From: Lachnospiraceae bacterium
GTDB lineage: Bacteria > Bacillota > Clostridia > Lachnospirales > Lachnospiraceae
DNA length: 64,000 nt
Assembly: GCA_017437065.1 (NCBI GenBank)
Contig: JAFSBX010000061.1
Coordinates: 1-64,000 of the forward strand
Direction of reading: 5' to 3'
A program made the translations under genes and the position numbers. This document shows, one piece after another, positions 46,140-53,704 of this stretch. Within the stretch, counting starts at the first letter, position 1; each line of letters begins with the position of its first letter. Below the pieces are notes generated by a model. The model saw only the letters and a program-made list of their open reading frames with translations. It did not search any database and had not been told where the DNA came from.

Positions 46140-47507
46140 ATGAAATTTAACATTGACAAAAAAACTTTTTCTTTGGGCTTAACAGCTTTTCTTGTAATAG
46201 CTGCAAGTATTATTCTGTTTTATTTTGTTTTTCATGGTTCAAGCATCTCGACAGGATTTCAGACTTTATTGCACATAGCCATGCCAATCATTGATGGTGT
46301 CATTCTTGCTTATTTGCTTACACCTCTTGTAAACGGCATTGAAAAAAATTTATTAATTCCAATATTAAAAAAACAACAAAAAGAAATCACTGAAAAGACA
46401 AAAAAAAGAATGCGTATGCTTTCCATTCTACTTACTTTAATCATTGTATTCCTACTTATATACGCTTTCTTTGCAATGGTCATACCACAGATAGTAAACA
46501 GTATACAAAATATTGTTTTACAGTTCCCTATATATGTAAAAACGTTAGAACACTTTACAACCAAAATTCTTGCAAACAATCCATCTATCAGTGAATTAGT
46601 AAATGATCTTTTAGAAAAATACTCCATGCAAATTCCTGATTGGATTAACAATAGCCTGATGCCACAAATTAATTCTATAATAAAATCACTTTCCTTAAGT
46701 GTAATCAGCTTCTTGAAAGCAGTTTGGAATTTAATTCTTGGTTTAATTATTTCCATATATATATTAGGCAGTAAAGAAACTTTCTGTGGACAGGCAAAAA
46801 AAATGGTATTTGCATTCTTTGAACGCAAAACTGCAAATTCTATTATTAGTGATTTCCGCTTTGCACACAAAACATTCAGTGGATTTATCAGTGGTAAAAT
46901 ACTGGATTCACTCATTATCGGTTTAATATGTTTTTCATGTATTTCCGTTATGGACATGCCTTATTCTGTTTTGATTAGTGTTATTATCGGTGTAACAAAT
47001 GTCATTCCTTTTTTTGGACCATACTTAGGTGCCATTCCAAGTGCATTACTTATTTTATTAATAGACCCTATAAAATGCCTGTATTTTGTTATTTTTATCC
47101 TAATATTACAGCAATTTGATGGAAACTTTCTTGGACCAAAGATTCTTGGTGAGTCCACTGGACTTTCCAGCTTTTGGGTTATATTCTCCATTACCGTATT
47201 CGGAGGCTTTTTCGGGGTTTTCGGTATGATTATCGGTGTGCCTACCTTTGCAGTAATGTATGCTTTTGTTCGAAAACTTACAAACAGGTTACTGCGAAAG
47301 AAGGGTCTGCCTATTATCACAAAAAAATATATGCATCTGGACATGATAACATCCGGAAATACATTCCGCGAATTAAAGCCAATTGATTCTACTCAAAAAA
47401 CAAAAGGTGTTAAATTTCACTTAAATAAAAATCTGGGTACTTTAGATTCAGAAGATGATGATATAGATAATCCGGAACATACAGACAACTCAGATAAAAA
47501 CTTATAA
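46140..47507 (+). CDS. AI-2E family transporter (UPF0118)
   Basis: This encodes about 455 residues from ATG 46140. The frame stays open upstream to GTG 46047, but no start there has a ribosome binding site; AAGGAG lies at 46097-46102, far from the ATG. About eight membrane segments; the family signature VTNVIPFFGPYLGAIPSAL occurs near residue 305, with FGMIIGVPTFAVMYAF later. The C-terminal 60 residues are acidic and cytoplasmic. Members include the E. coli TqsA exporter of AI-2 and Na+/H+ antiporters, so substrate is unassigned. The start is uncertain. Confidence 0.85.
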   Translation: MKFNIDKKTFSLGLTAFLVIAASIILFYFVFHGSSISTGFQTLLHIAMPIIDGVILAYLLTPLVNGIEKNLLIPILKKQQKEITEKTKKRMRMLSILLTLIIVFLLIYAFFAMVIPQIVNSIQNIVLQFPIYVKTLEHFTTKILANNPSISELVNDLLEKYSMQIPDWINNSLMPQINSIIKSLSLSVISFLKAVWNLILGLIISIYILGSKETFCGQAKKMVFAFFERKTANSIISDFRFAHKTFSGFISGKILDSLIIGLICFSCISVMDMPYSVLISVIIGVTNVIPFFGPYLGAIPSALLILLIDPIKCLYFVIFILILQQFDGNFLGPKILGESTGLSSFWVIFSITVFGGFFGVFGMIIGVPTFAVMYAFVRKLTNRLLRKKGLPIITKKYMHLDMITSGNTFRELKPIDSTQKTKGVKFHLNKNLGTLDSEDDDIDNPEHTDNSDKNL

Positions 47508-47555
47508 CTATTATATTTTCGTTATTTTTTAAACAATAGGAGAAGAGTAGAGGTC

Positions 47556-48011
47556 ATGCGATTATTAATACAAAGAGTACAATATGCTAATGTAACTGTT
47601 AAAGACGAAACAATCGGTTCCATAAAGAAAGGTTTTTTGGTATTTATAGGTATCAGCAACACAGATACCAAAGAAGTTGCAGATAAAATGCTTCGTAAAT
47701 TATTAAATTTACGGCTTTTTGAAGATGAAAACGGCAAAACCAATTTAGATATCAATCAGGTTGACGGTGAAGTTTTACTTGTTTCACAATTTACTTTATA
47801 TGCAGACTGTAAAAAGGGAAATCGCCCATCATTCATAAAAGCCGGTACGCCAAATGAAGCAAACGAATTATATCAATACATGATTGAACAATGTACCAAA
47901 GAACTTCCTAACAAGACTGCCTGCGGAAGTTTTGGAGCTGACATGAAGATTTCCTTATTAAATGATGGTCCATTTACCGTGATGCTGGATTCTGATGAAA
48001 TATTTACCTAA
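47556..48011 (+). CDS. dtd: D-aminoacyl-tRNA deacylase
   Basis: This 151-residue enzyme removes D-amino acids from tRNA. SQFTLYADCKKGNRPSF (about 79-95) has the SQFTL motif, and NDGPFTVMLDS near the end replaces the usual NxGPV segment. MRLLIQRVQYANVTVKDE is the canonical start. TAGGAGAAGAG precedes the ATG. The gene once ended before a terminator now displaced to 49274. Confidence 0.94.
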   Translation: MRLLIQRVQYANVTVKDETIGSIKKGFLVFIGISNTDTKEVADKMLRKLLNLRLFEDENGKTNLDINQVDGEVLLVSQFTLYADCKKGNRPSFIKAGTPNEANELYQYMIEQCTKELPNKTACGSFGADMKISLLNDGPFTVMLDSDEIFT

Positions 48012-48015
48012 ATTA

Positions 48016-48048
48016 TGCCTTTCACGACCCAACTATTCGTTAAACTTT
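48016..48048. repeat. 33-bp direct repeat, left copy
   Basis: The stretch from ATGCCTTTCACGACCC to TTCGTTAAACTT is identical to 49263-49295. It carries the left arm of the terminator at 49274 but not the complementary right arm. A few bases of further similarity follow, as TTTTGC and GAAT. The copies are 1,247 bp apart. Confidence 0.8.
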
Positions 48049-48097
48049 CCCTGTTTTGCGAATGCCGTAGCAAAGGTATGGTATACCTTTGTGGAGT

Positions 48098-48147
48098 GCC
48101 GTCAGTGGAGAGGATGCAAAAATCCGTTCCTCTGACTGGCTTTTTTA
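48098..48147 (+). terminator. Terminator-like hairpin within the tract
   Basis: GCC.GTCAG...AGGA (48098-48114) pairs with TCCTCTGACTGGC (48128-48140), with an internal bulge, and is followed by TTTTTT. If readthrough from dtd enters the tract, it would be stopped here. Confidence 0.6.
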
Positions 48148-48501
48148 TTTCCGTGGTTTTGCCAAAGCAAAACTTAGGTTCAACGTAAAAAAGCTATGCA
48201 AGGATTTTTTCATTCTTGGAACGCAGAGTTGCTACGGTAGCGGAATTTACTTCCGCGTGAGTGCTTAGCAACTATTTGCAAAACCTCCAGTTTAACGGTC
48301 GGCAGACGGAAATAGTTGGGGAACTCTTTAGCCAATACCGCAGATTGGGAAGCGGTTGCGTAGCACTTCTGAACCCCTTTAGGGGTGTCTTTCCGCGGAG
48401 TAGAGCTGACCTTTCGGAAACTGCCAGTCACTTTCTCCGAAACTAAAACACATCTTTCATTCTGCCTGTAATGCTGATTTTCAGCCGATAAACTAAGGTG
48501 G

Positions 48502-48604
48502 TTAAAATAAGGGGTTGCAACTGGTTGGTCTGGCACGCGGAACTGTCTTACACTTTTCCTGTAACTTTTTCCGCGTGAGGGAAAGTTGCAACCCCTTATT
48601 TTAA
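48502..48604. repeat. Long inverted repeat with a nested stem
   Basis: Twenty bases at 48502-48521, TTAAAATAAGGGGTTGCAAC, are exactly complementary to 48585-48604. Inside, ACGCGGAA (48535-48542) pairs with TTCCGCGT (48569-48576). Both stems can form together, giving a two-level hairpin. Confidence 0.8.
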
Positions 48605-48810
48605 TTACCGCATATTGCCACTCTGAAACTTTCTATTTGCCCCAAATTTTAATTTTTCGGTGGGAGAGTGGTATTTTTCCCACCGAAGTATCTTTTTCTC
48701 AAATTTGAGCCTTATACGCGTTTACTGGTTCTGCATAACTTAACCCTGTCTTGTATTTTTATGCATATTACGCTAAGATAGTTTTATGCATTGATTTATT
48801 TATCCCCTAT

Positions 48811-48962
48811 TTCTGACGGTTGGGTACAACGCTTGCCCTTGCACTTAGGGGTGCACGGAGTAGCCTGTGGCGGTCAAGGTCAGCAAGCGTAGCGTGACCT
48901 TGACAGGCACTTGCAACGGCAGTGCACGGGTTCATGAGTGCAAGGGTACTTAACCGTCAGAA
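48811..48962. repeat. Multi-level nested inverted repeat
   Basis: Outer to inner: TTCTGACGGTT (48811-48821) with AACCGTCAGAA (48952-48962); CCCTTGCACT (48836-48845) with AGTGCAAGGG (48937-48946); GTGCAC (48851-48856) with GTGCAC (48922-48927); GTCAAGGTCA (48873-48882) with TGACCTTGAC (48895-48904), extended by GCC/GGC. All nest in one 152-nt fold. Confidence 0.8.
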
Positions 48963-49117
48963 GTTCCTAAAGCCTAGTATTACCTTTAGGAACAGATTTG
49001 TACCAAAATGCCCTAATCCTAATAGGGGCATTTTGGTTCTGATTTGTATTTTATGATTTTGACAAAAATGTACCATCGTCCCCTAAATTCTAATAGGGGG
49101 ACGATGGTGCAGATTTG
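48963..49117. repeat. Three consecutive hairpins, two sharing an apex
   Basis: GTTCCTAAAG/CTTTAGGAAC (48963-48993), ACCAAAATGCCC/GGGCATTTTGGT (49002-49037) and ACCATCGTCCCCTA/TAGGGGGACGATGGT (49072-49108) follow each other. The last two share a CCCTAA-to-TAATAGGGG apex while their outer stems differ but remain paired. GATTTG follows each one. Confidence 0.8.
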
Positions 49118-49262
49118 CAATATTAGTTATTTTATTTTTTATATTTTATTCTTGTTTTTTATTTATTTTTCAACGGAATTATTTTTCACATTTTCCAGTT
49201 GCGATTTCGCAAATTATCACGGATTGTGTTCATAAGCCGACAGAGGACTTATCCACCCTTAT

Positions 49263-49295
49263 ATGCCTTTCACGACCCAACTATTCGTTAAACTT
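49263..49295. repeat. 33-bp direct repeat, right copy
   Basis: Identical to 48016-48048. Here it continues into the intact terminator, so this copy is the original site and the left copy the duplicate, or the two mark the ends of an inserted segment. Confidence 0.8.
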
Positions 49296-49332
49296 GTCTT
49301 TTGCGAATAGTTGGGTCTCTTCTTTTTTTCTC
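49274..49332 (+). terminator. Intact plus-strand terminator, probably ancestral to dtd
   Basis: GACCCAACTATTCG (49274-49287) pairs perfectly with CGAATAGTTGGGTC (49304-49317) and is followed by TCTCTTCTTTTTTTC. On the minus strand there is no T-run, so it does not serve metE. Confidence 0.85.
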
Positions 49333-49351
49333 TCTTTACTCCATATTGGTT

Positions 49352-51622
49352 CTATAATTGATTTCTTACTATATTAGTTGCCTCGACCAGATTTTTCAGA
49401 CTGGCATCCGTTTCCTGTATACCTCTTGTTTTTAAACCACAATCAGGATTTACCCACAATTTTTCTTTATCAATTTTGACAAGCATTCTTTTCAATACCT
49501 CCACAATTTCTTCCACGGATGGAACTCTTGGAGAATGAATATCATAAACCCCTGGTCCAACTTCTGTTTCAAAATTACTTTCCTGAATTGCATCAAGTAT
49601 GGTGAGCTTTGACCGTGACGCTTCAAATGAAATCACGTCCGCATCCATATTATCAATATCTTTGATAATATCGTTAAATTCACTATAGCACATATGTGTA
49701 TGTATCTGTGTTTCCGGCTTTACACTACTATGACACAACCTGAATGCCGGAATTGCCCAATCAAGATATTCGCTATACCAATCACTTTTCCTAATAGGAA
49801 GTTTTTCTTTCAGTGCCGCTTCATCAATCTGAATAATACGAATACCTGCTTTTTCCAAATCATGAACCTCTTCCTTGATTGCAATTCCTATCTGATACGC
49901 CATTTCCTTTAAGCTTATATCTTCCCGTGGAAAAGACCAATTAAGAATTGTAACCGGACCTGTCAACATCCCTTTAACCGGCTTCTTGGTTAGACTTTGC
50001 GCATATGCTGAATATTCTACAGTAATTGGAGCAATTCTCTTTACATCACCAAATATTATTGGTGGCTTTACACATCTTGTACCATAGGACTGTACCCATG
50101 CTTTATCAGTAAATACATACCCTGCCAGATTTTCACCAAAAAACTCAACCATGTCATTTCTTTCATACTCACCATGAACCAGAACATCCAACCCTATCTG
50201 TTCCTGCTTCTCTATGCATTCTTTTATGAATGCATAGATCTTATTATCATATGCATTTTTGTCAATTTCACCTTTCCTATAATTACTGCGATTCTTTTTC
50301 ACTTCCTGCGTTTGTGGGAAAGAGCCAATCGTAGTGGTAGGAAGTATTGGCAATTCCAAAACTTTTTTTTGCACATTCAGTCTTATTGCATGTTCCGGTT
50401 GCCTGATAAAATCTTTTTCTGATAGAGCAGCAACCTGCTGTCTTACCTCTGCATTCTGAAAAAATCTTTGCTGTTCAAATATTTTCTTATTATCAACATA
50501 TGCTTTCTGTTCTTTATAATTATCACATTCAGTTAATACACTAATTTCCTGTAATTCTTGCAACTTTTCCAATGCAAATGAAAAATATTGCTTTACTTCG
50601 TCTTTTAAAATGTTTTCATTTTCGAGTGTATACGGTACATGCAACAACGAACATGATGTCGATAATACAATTCTATTTGCATATTTTTTCAAATCACTAA
50701 GAGTAACTATTGTTTTCTCATAGCTACATTTCCATATATTTTTTCCATTTACTAACCCTGCAAAAAGAACTTTTTCCTTTGGAAAACCATGCTTTTCAAC
50801 TAATGTCTTTGTATGTTTTCCTTCCAAAAAGTCCAATCCGATTCCATCAAAATTTAAAGTGACAATATTGTCATAACAATCTCTGACATCACCAAAATAA
50901 GTCTGTAATAACACCTTTAGTTTTCCCTTATTTTCCAAAATCTGATTATATAGCGTTTCAAACAAACAGATATCTTCTTTTGTCAAATCTGTCACAAGAG
51001 CCGGTTCATCAAACTGAATCCACTCTGCCCCCAAATCATCAAACTTTTTCAAAATTTCTTTGAAAGCTTTAACAATCGAATCTATATAATCGTTTGCTGT
51101 TTTATTTCTCTGATATTTTGCAAGTTTTAAAAATGTAAATGCTCCAATCAATACTGGCTTTGTCTGTATCCCTGCATTTTTTGCCTCAAGATATTCTTCA
51201 AACGGTTTATTTCCACTAAGTTTAATTTGTGTATCCTTTTCAACTTCCGGTACAAGATAATGATAATTTGTATTAAACCATTTCTTCATTGCAAGTGCCG
51301 GAGCATCACCAGCCTTACCTTGATATCCTCTTGCCATTGCGAAATAGGTATCCATTTCATTCAGCTTGAGTTTTTTATAACGTTCCGGTACTACATTCAA
51401 TAAAACTGCTGTATCAAGCATATTATCATAAAAAGAAAAATCATTTGATGAAATATACTGTACTCCGGTTCTTTTTTGCCATTCCCAATGTTCCTTTCTC
51501 AACCCTTTTGCAATTTCCAGTAATTTCTCTCTGTCTATTTCACCACGGAAATACTTCTCGGAAGCAAATTTTAATTCTCTAAGTTTCCCCACTCTCGGAA
51601 AACCAATTACTGCACTTTGCAT
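49352..51622 (-). CDS. metE: Cobalamin-independent methionine synthase
   Basis: This encodes 756 residues on the minus strand. ATG 51622 has GAGGAGG seven bases upstream, while the ATG at 51628 is too close to it. The protein is a duplicated barrel; the C-terminal half has IHTHMCYSEFNDII and VNPDCGLKTRG with the zinc-binding His, Cys and Cys. It methylates homocysteine from methyl-tetrahydrofolate. There is no SAM riboswitch upstream; the LysR gene next to it is the likely regulator. Confidence 0.96.
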   Translation of the reverse strand: MQSAVIGFPRVGKLRELKFASEKYFRGEIDREKLLEIAKGLRKEHWEWQKRTGVQYISSNDFSFYDNMLDTAVLLNVVPERYKKLKLNEMDTYFAMARGYQGKAGDAPALAMKKWFNTNYHYLVPEVEKDTQIKLSGNKPFEEYLEAKNAGIQTKPVLIGAFTFLKLAKYQRNKTANDYIDSIVKAFKEILKKFDDLGAEWIQFDEPALVTDLTKEDICLFETLYNQILENKGKLKVLLQTYFGDVRDCYDNIVTLNFDGIGLDFLEGKHTKTLVEKHGFPKEKVLFAGLVNGKNIWKCSYEKTIVTLSDLKKYANRIVLSTSCSLLHVPYTLENENILKDEVKQYFSFALEKLQELQEISVLTECDNYKEQKAYVDNKKIFEQQRFFQNAEVRQQVAALSEKDFIRQPEHAIRLNVQKKVLELPILPTTTIGSFPQTQEVKKNRSNYRKGEIDKNAYDNKIYAFIKECIEKQEQIGLDVLVHGEYERNDMVEFFGENLAGYVFTDKAWVQSYGTRCVKPPIIFGDVKRIAPITVEYSAYAQSLTKKPVKGMLTGPVTILNWSFPREDISLKEMAYQIGIAIKEEVHDLEKAGIRIIQIDEAALKEKLPIRKSDWYSEYLDWAIPAFRLCHSSVKPETQIHTHMCYSEFNDIIKDIDNMDADVISFEASRSKLTILDAIQESNFETEVGPGVYDIHSPRVPSVEEIVEVLKRMLVKIDKEKLWVNPDCGLKTRGIQETDASLKNLVEATNIVRNQL

Positions 51623-51658
51623 AATCATTCCTCCTCATCAACTTCGTTTTTTTCTATA

Positions 51659-51687
51659 TGAGTACAAGTATATCGTTACTGTGTCAA
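51659..51687 (-). promoter_or_regulatory. Promoter of metE
   Basis: On the minus strand TTGACA (51687-51682) is followed after 17 bases by TACTCA (51664-51659). The -10 box is weak, so activation by a regulator is plausible. Confidence 0.6.
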
Positions 51688-51707
51688 TTTGAAAAATATA
51701 AAAAAAT

Positions 51708-51750
51708 AGTGTCATGTCATAGTTTAAAACTATTGCAAGACACTTTTTTT
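51708..51750. terminator. Bidirectional terminator between the LysR gene and metE
   Basis: AGTGTC (51708-51713) pairs with GACACT (51739-51744), and ATAGTTT (51719-51725) with AAACTAT (51727-51733), with an internal loop. T-runs lie at both ends, on each strand. The inner ATAGTTT-A-AAACTAT dyad could also be a regulator site. Confidence 0.8.
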
Positions 51751-51762
51751 GCTATTTTACTA

Positions 51763-52677
51763 TTATCTATCTTTATCAATCGGAATATGCCTTTTCAAAT
51801 ATTCCATATAAGCAGTTCCATACCGACTAAGAGGCATATTTTTCTGTGTAATTGTACCAATTCTCATATATTCATCTACTGCCAATGGCTTTGCAATAAT
51901 ATTTTCTCCATTCAACTCTTTACTGATAACACCTGAACTGACTGTATATCCATTGAGACCAATAACAAGATTAAACAACGTTGCTCTATCCCTTACCTTT
52001 ATGTTTTTGCTACGATCAAGCGTACTTAAAATTTCTTCTGAAAAATAGAAGGAATTATATTCCCCCTGTTCAAAAGAAAGATATGGATATTCTTCAAGTT
52101 CTTCCAAACTCAATACTTTCTTGGTAGCTAAAGGATGCTCCGAATATATAAAAACATGTGGTTTTGCTATAAATAATTCCTTAAACTTTAATCCATTTTG
52201 TTTAATTAATTTTAAAATAAGTTCTTCATTTTTAGATGAAGTATAAAGTATACCAATCTCACTTTTTAATCTGCTGACATCTTCTATAATTTCATAAGTC
52301 TGCGTTTCTCTTAAAGTAAAATCGTATTTGTTCCCATCAAATTCACGGATAACGTCTACAAAAGCATTTACTGCAAAGGAATAATGTTGACATGATACCG
52401 AGAATTTTGAACTTCGCTCCTTTTTATTTAAAAATTTCTCTTCCAAAAGGCTTGTTTGTTCTAATACCTGTCTTGCATATGACAAAAAAACATCTCCCTC
52501 ATTTGAAATGAATACTCCCTTATTTGTTCGATTAAAAATTGTTAACTGCATTTCTTTTTCCAGTTCATGAATTGCATTTGTAAGACTGGGCTGAGAAATA
52601 AAAAGTCTTTTTGCCGCTTCCGTAATGTTTCCTGTTTCTGCAACTGTCACAATATATCTTAATTGCTGTAATGTCAC
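51763..52677 (-). CDS. LysR-family transcriptional regulator
   Basis: This encodes 304 residues from GTG 52677 (AGAAGG upstream); the longer frame starts without a signal. The helix-turn-helix is at residues 15-60 (VAETGNITEAAKRLFISQPS), and a two-lobed effector domain fills the rest. A gene for methionine synthase follows on the same strand, so regulation of metE in response to a sulfur metabolite is likely, as with MetR/CmhR. The effector is not known. Confidence 0.88.
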   Translation of the reverse strand: MTLQQLRYIVTVAETGNITEAAKRLFISQPSLTNAIHELEKEMQLTIFNRTNKGVFISNEGDVFLSYARQVLEQTSLLEEKFLNKKERSSKFSVSCQHYSFAVNAFVDVIREFDGNKYDFTLRETQTYEIIEDVSRLKSEIGILYTSSKNEELILKLIKQNGLKFKELFIAKPHVFIYSEHPLATKKVLSLEELEEYPYLSFEQGEYNSFYFSEEILSTLDRSKNIKVRDRATLFNLVIGLNGYTVSSGVISKELNGENIIAKPLAVDEYMRIGTITQKNMPLSRYGTAYMEYLKRHIPIDKDR

Positions 52678-52756
52678 TACACTATACCTTCTTTCACAAT
52701 CCAAATTTTATTGTCCATTATATTATAACAAAAAAAATACTATTAAAAAGTCGTAT

Positions 52757-52793
52757 AATAAAAAATCCCGACACGCATTGTTGTGCCGGAATT
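52757..52793 (-). terminator. Terminator after cytidylate-kinase-like copy 2
   Basis: On the minus strand AATTCCGGCAC (52793-52783) pairs with GTGTCGGGATT (52774-52764), with G-U pairs, and TTTTTT follows. Confidence 0.8.
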
Positions 52794-52814
52794 TCTATTT
52801 ACAACTATAAATTT

Positions 52815-53453
52815 TTATTTCTTTTCACCATTATTTCTTGCTTCAAAATCCTCGATATACTGCGTAATCAACTTCACAGTACCTTCCACACCTAAAACAC
52901 TACTATTAATACATAAATCATAGCTGTCTGCGCGTCCCCATTTCTTAGAAGAATAATAGTTATAATAACTTTGACGCTGTTTATCTTTTTTAACAATCAT
53001 ATCCTTGGCTTTAGCTTCGGTAAGATCATACTTTTCCATAATACGTCTTACTTTTGTTTCTTCATTACCATATATAAAAAGATGAATACAATTTTTCAAA
53101 TCACTCAATGCGTAATCTGCACAACGTCCAACAATTACACAAGGACTTTCACTTGCCATTTTCTTAATTGTATCAAACTGCGCCAAAAAAACTTTGTGAC
53201 TAATCGGCATATCTACAAATGAAGATGCATTATATCCAAAAGAATATGTATCCATAACCAAATTATATAAAAAGGAATTCGTCGGACGTTCATCATGATT
53301 TTGAATCATTTCTTCACAAAAACCACTTTCTTTAGCAGCCCTTGTTAAAAGTTCTTTATCATAGCACGGTATATTAAAATATTCCGCTACTTTCTCGCCA
53401 ATTTCTCTTCCAGCAGACCCAAACTGCCTTCCTATGGTAATAATTGTATTCAT
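52815..53453 (-). CDS. Cytidylate-kinase-like protein (copy 2)
   Basis: This encodes 212 residues from ATG 53453; a GTG three codons earlier (53462) is closer to AAGGGA and cannot be excluded. ITIGRQFGSAGREIGEKVAEY and VIVGRCADYALSDLKN parallel copy 1 at 42084. The start and end show the same fold, but the middle differs, so the duplication is old. Loop residues G-S-A-G replace G-S-G-G. It stands alone between gaps and its own terminator. Confidence 0.8.
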   Translation of the reverse strand: MNTIITIGRQFGSAGREIGEKVAEYFNIPCYDKELLTRAAKESGFCEEMIQNHDERPTNSFLYNLVMDTYSFGYNASSFVDMPISHKVFLAQFDTIKKMASESPCVIVGRCADYALSDLKNCIHLFIYGNEETKVRRIMEKYDLTEAKAKDMIVKKDKQRQSYYNYYSSKKWGRADSYDLCINSSVLGVEGTVKLITQYIEDFEARNNGEKK

Positions 53454-53704
53454 ACAATACACTTCCCTTCAAAATAAAATTATGCTGATAAATAATGTAT
53501 TTAATATATCTATTATACAAAATTTTATCCAAAAATACAATAATTTTATACACAAACAACAAATCATAAGAATTGACAGACATATCAAAATAAATATAAC
53601 TTCTCACAAAATTTTCCAATAACTAAATATAGCAAATTCTTTATGCAACCTTCAATAATTATAATAGAAAGTTTTATTATTAAGCTTCAAATACGCTTCT
53701 CTTC

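Larger units (their letters stand above)
48012..49351. other. Hairpin-rich gene-free tract between dtd and metE
   Basis: This 1.34-kb stretch separates two convergent genes and holds no credible coding frame. It contains at least fourteen inverted repeats. The main ones are: 48071-48091 (9-bp arms); a terminator at 48098-48147; 48156-48173; a nested pair at 48227-48273; 48373-48386; 48412-48442; a 20-bp repeat at 48502-48521/48585-48604 with an 8-bp stem inside; 48656-48687; 48698-48709; a multi-level structure at 48811-48962; and three at 48963-49108. A 33-bp direct repeat flanks the tract. It could be a mobile element, a structured RNA locus or a cluster of folded recombination sites. Confidence 0.6.

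Noticed and set aside
46310-46957. A 215-codon minus-strand frame in the AI-2E gene
   Set aside because: It is a shadow of the plus-strand membrane protein, without a ribosome binding site.
48210-48536. A 108-codon minus-strand frame in the hairpin tract
   Set aside because: It lies across several hairpins, lacks a ribosome binding site, and its residue pattern shows no protein-like hydrophobic periodicity; it is probably a by-product of structured DNA.
49249-49257. TTATCCACC resembles a DnaA box
   Set aside because: A single site with one mismatch and no further boxes, AT-rich unwinding region or dnaA nearby; not an origin.
51629-51762. SAM riboswitch before metE
   Set aside because: The 134-bp gap is explained by a bidirectional terminator and a promoter; no SAM-I type helices are visible.
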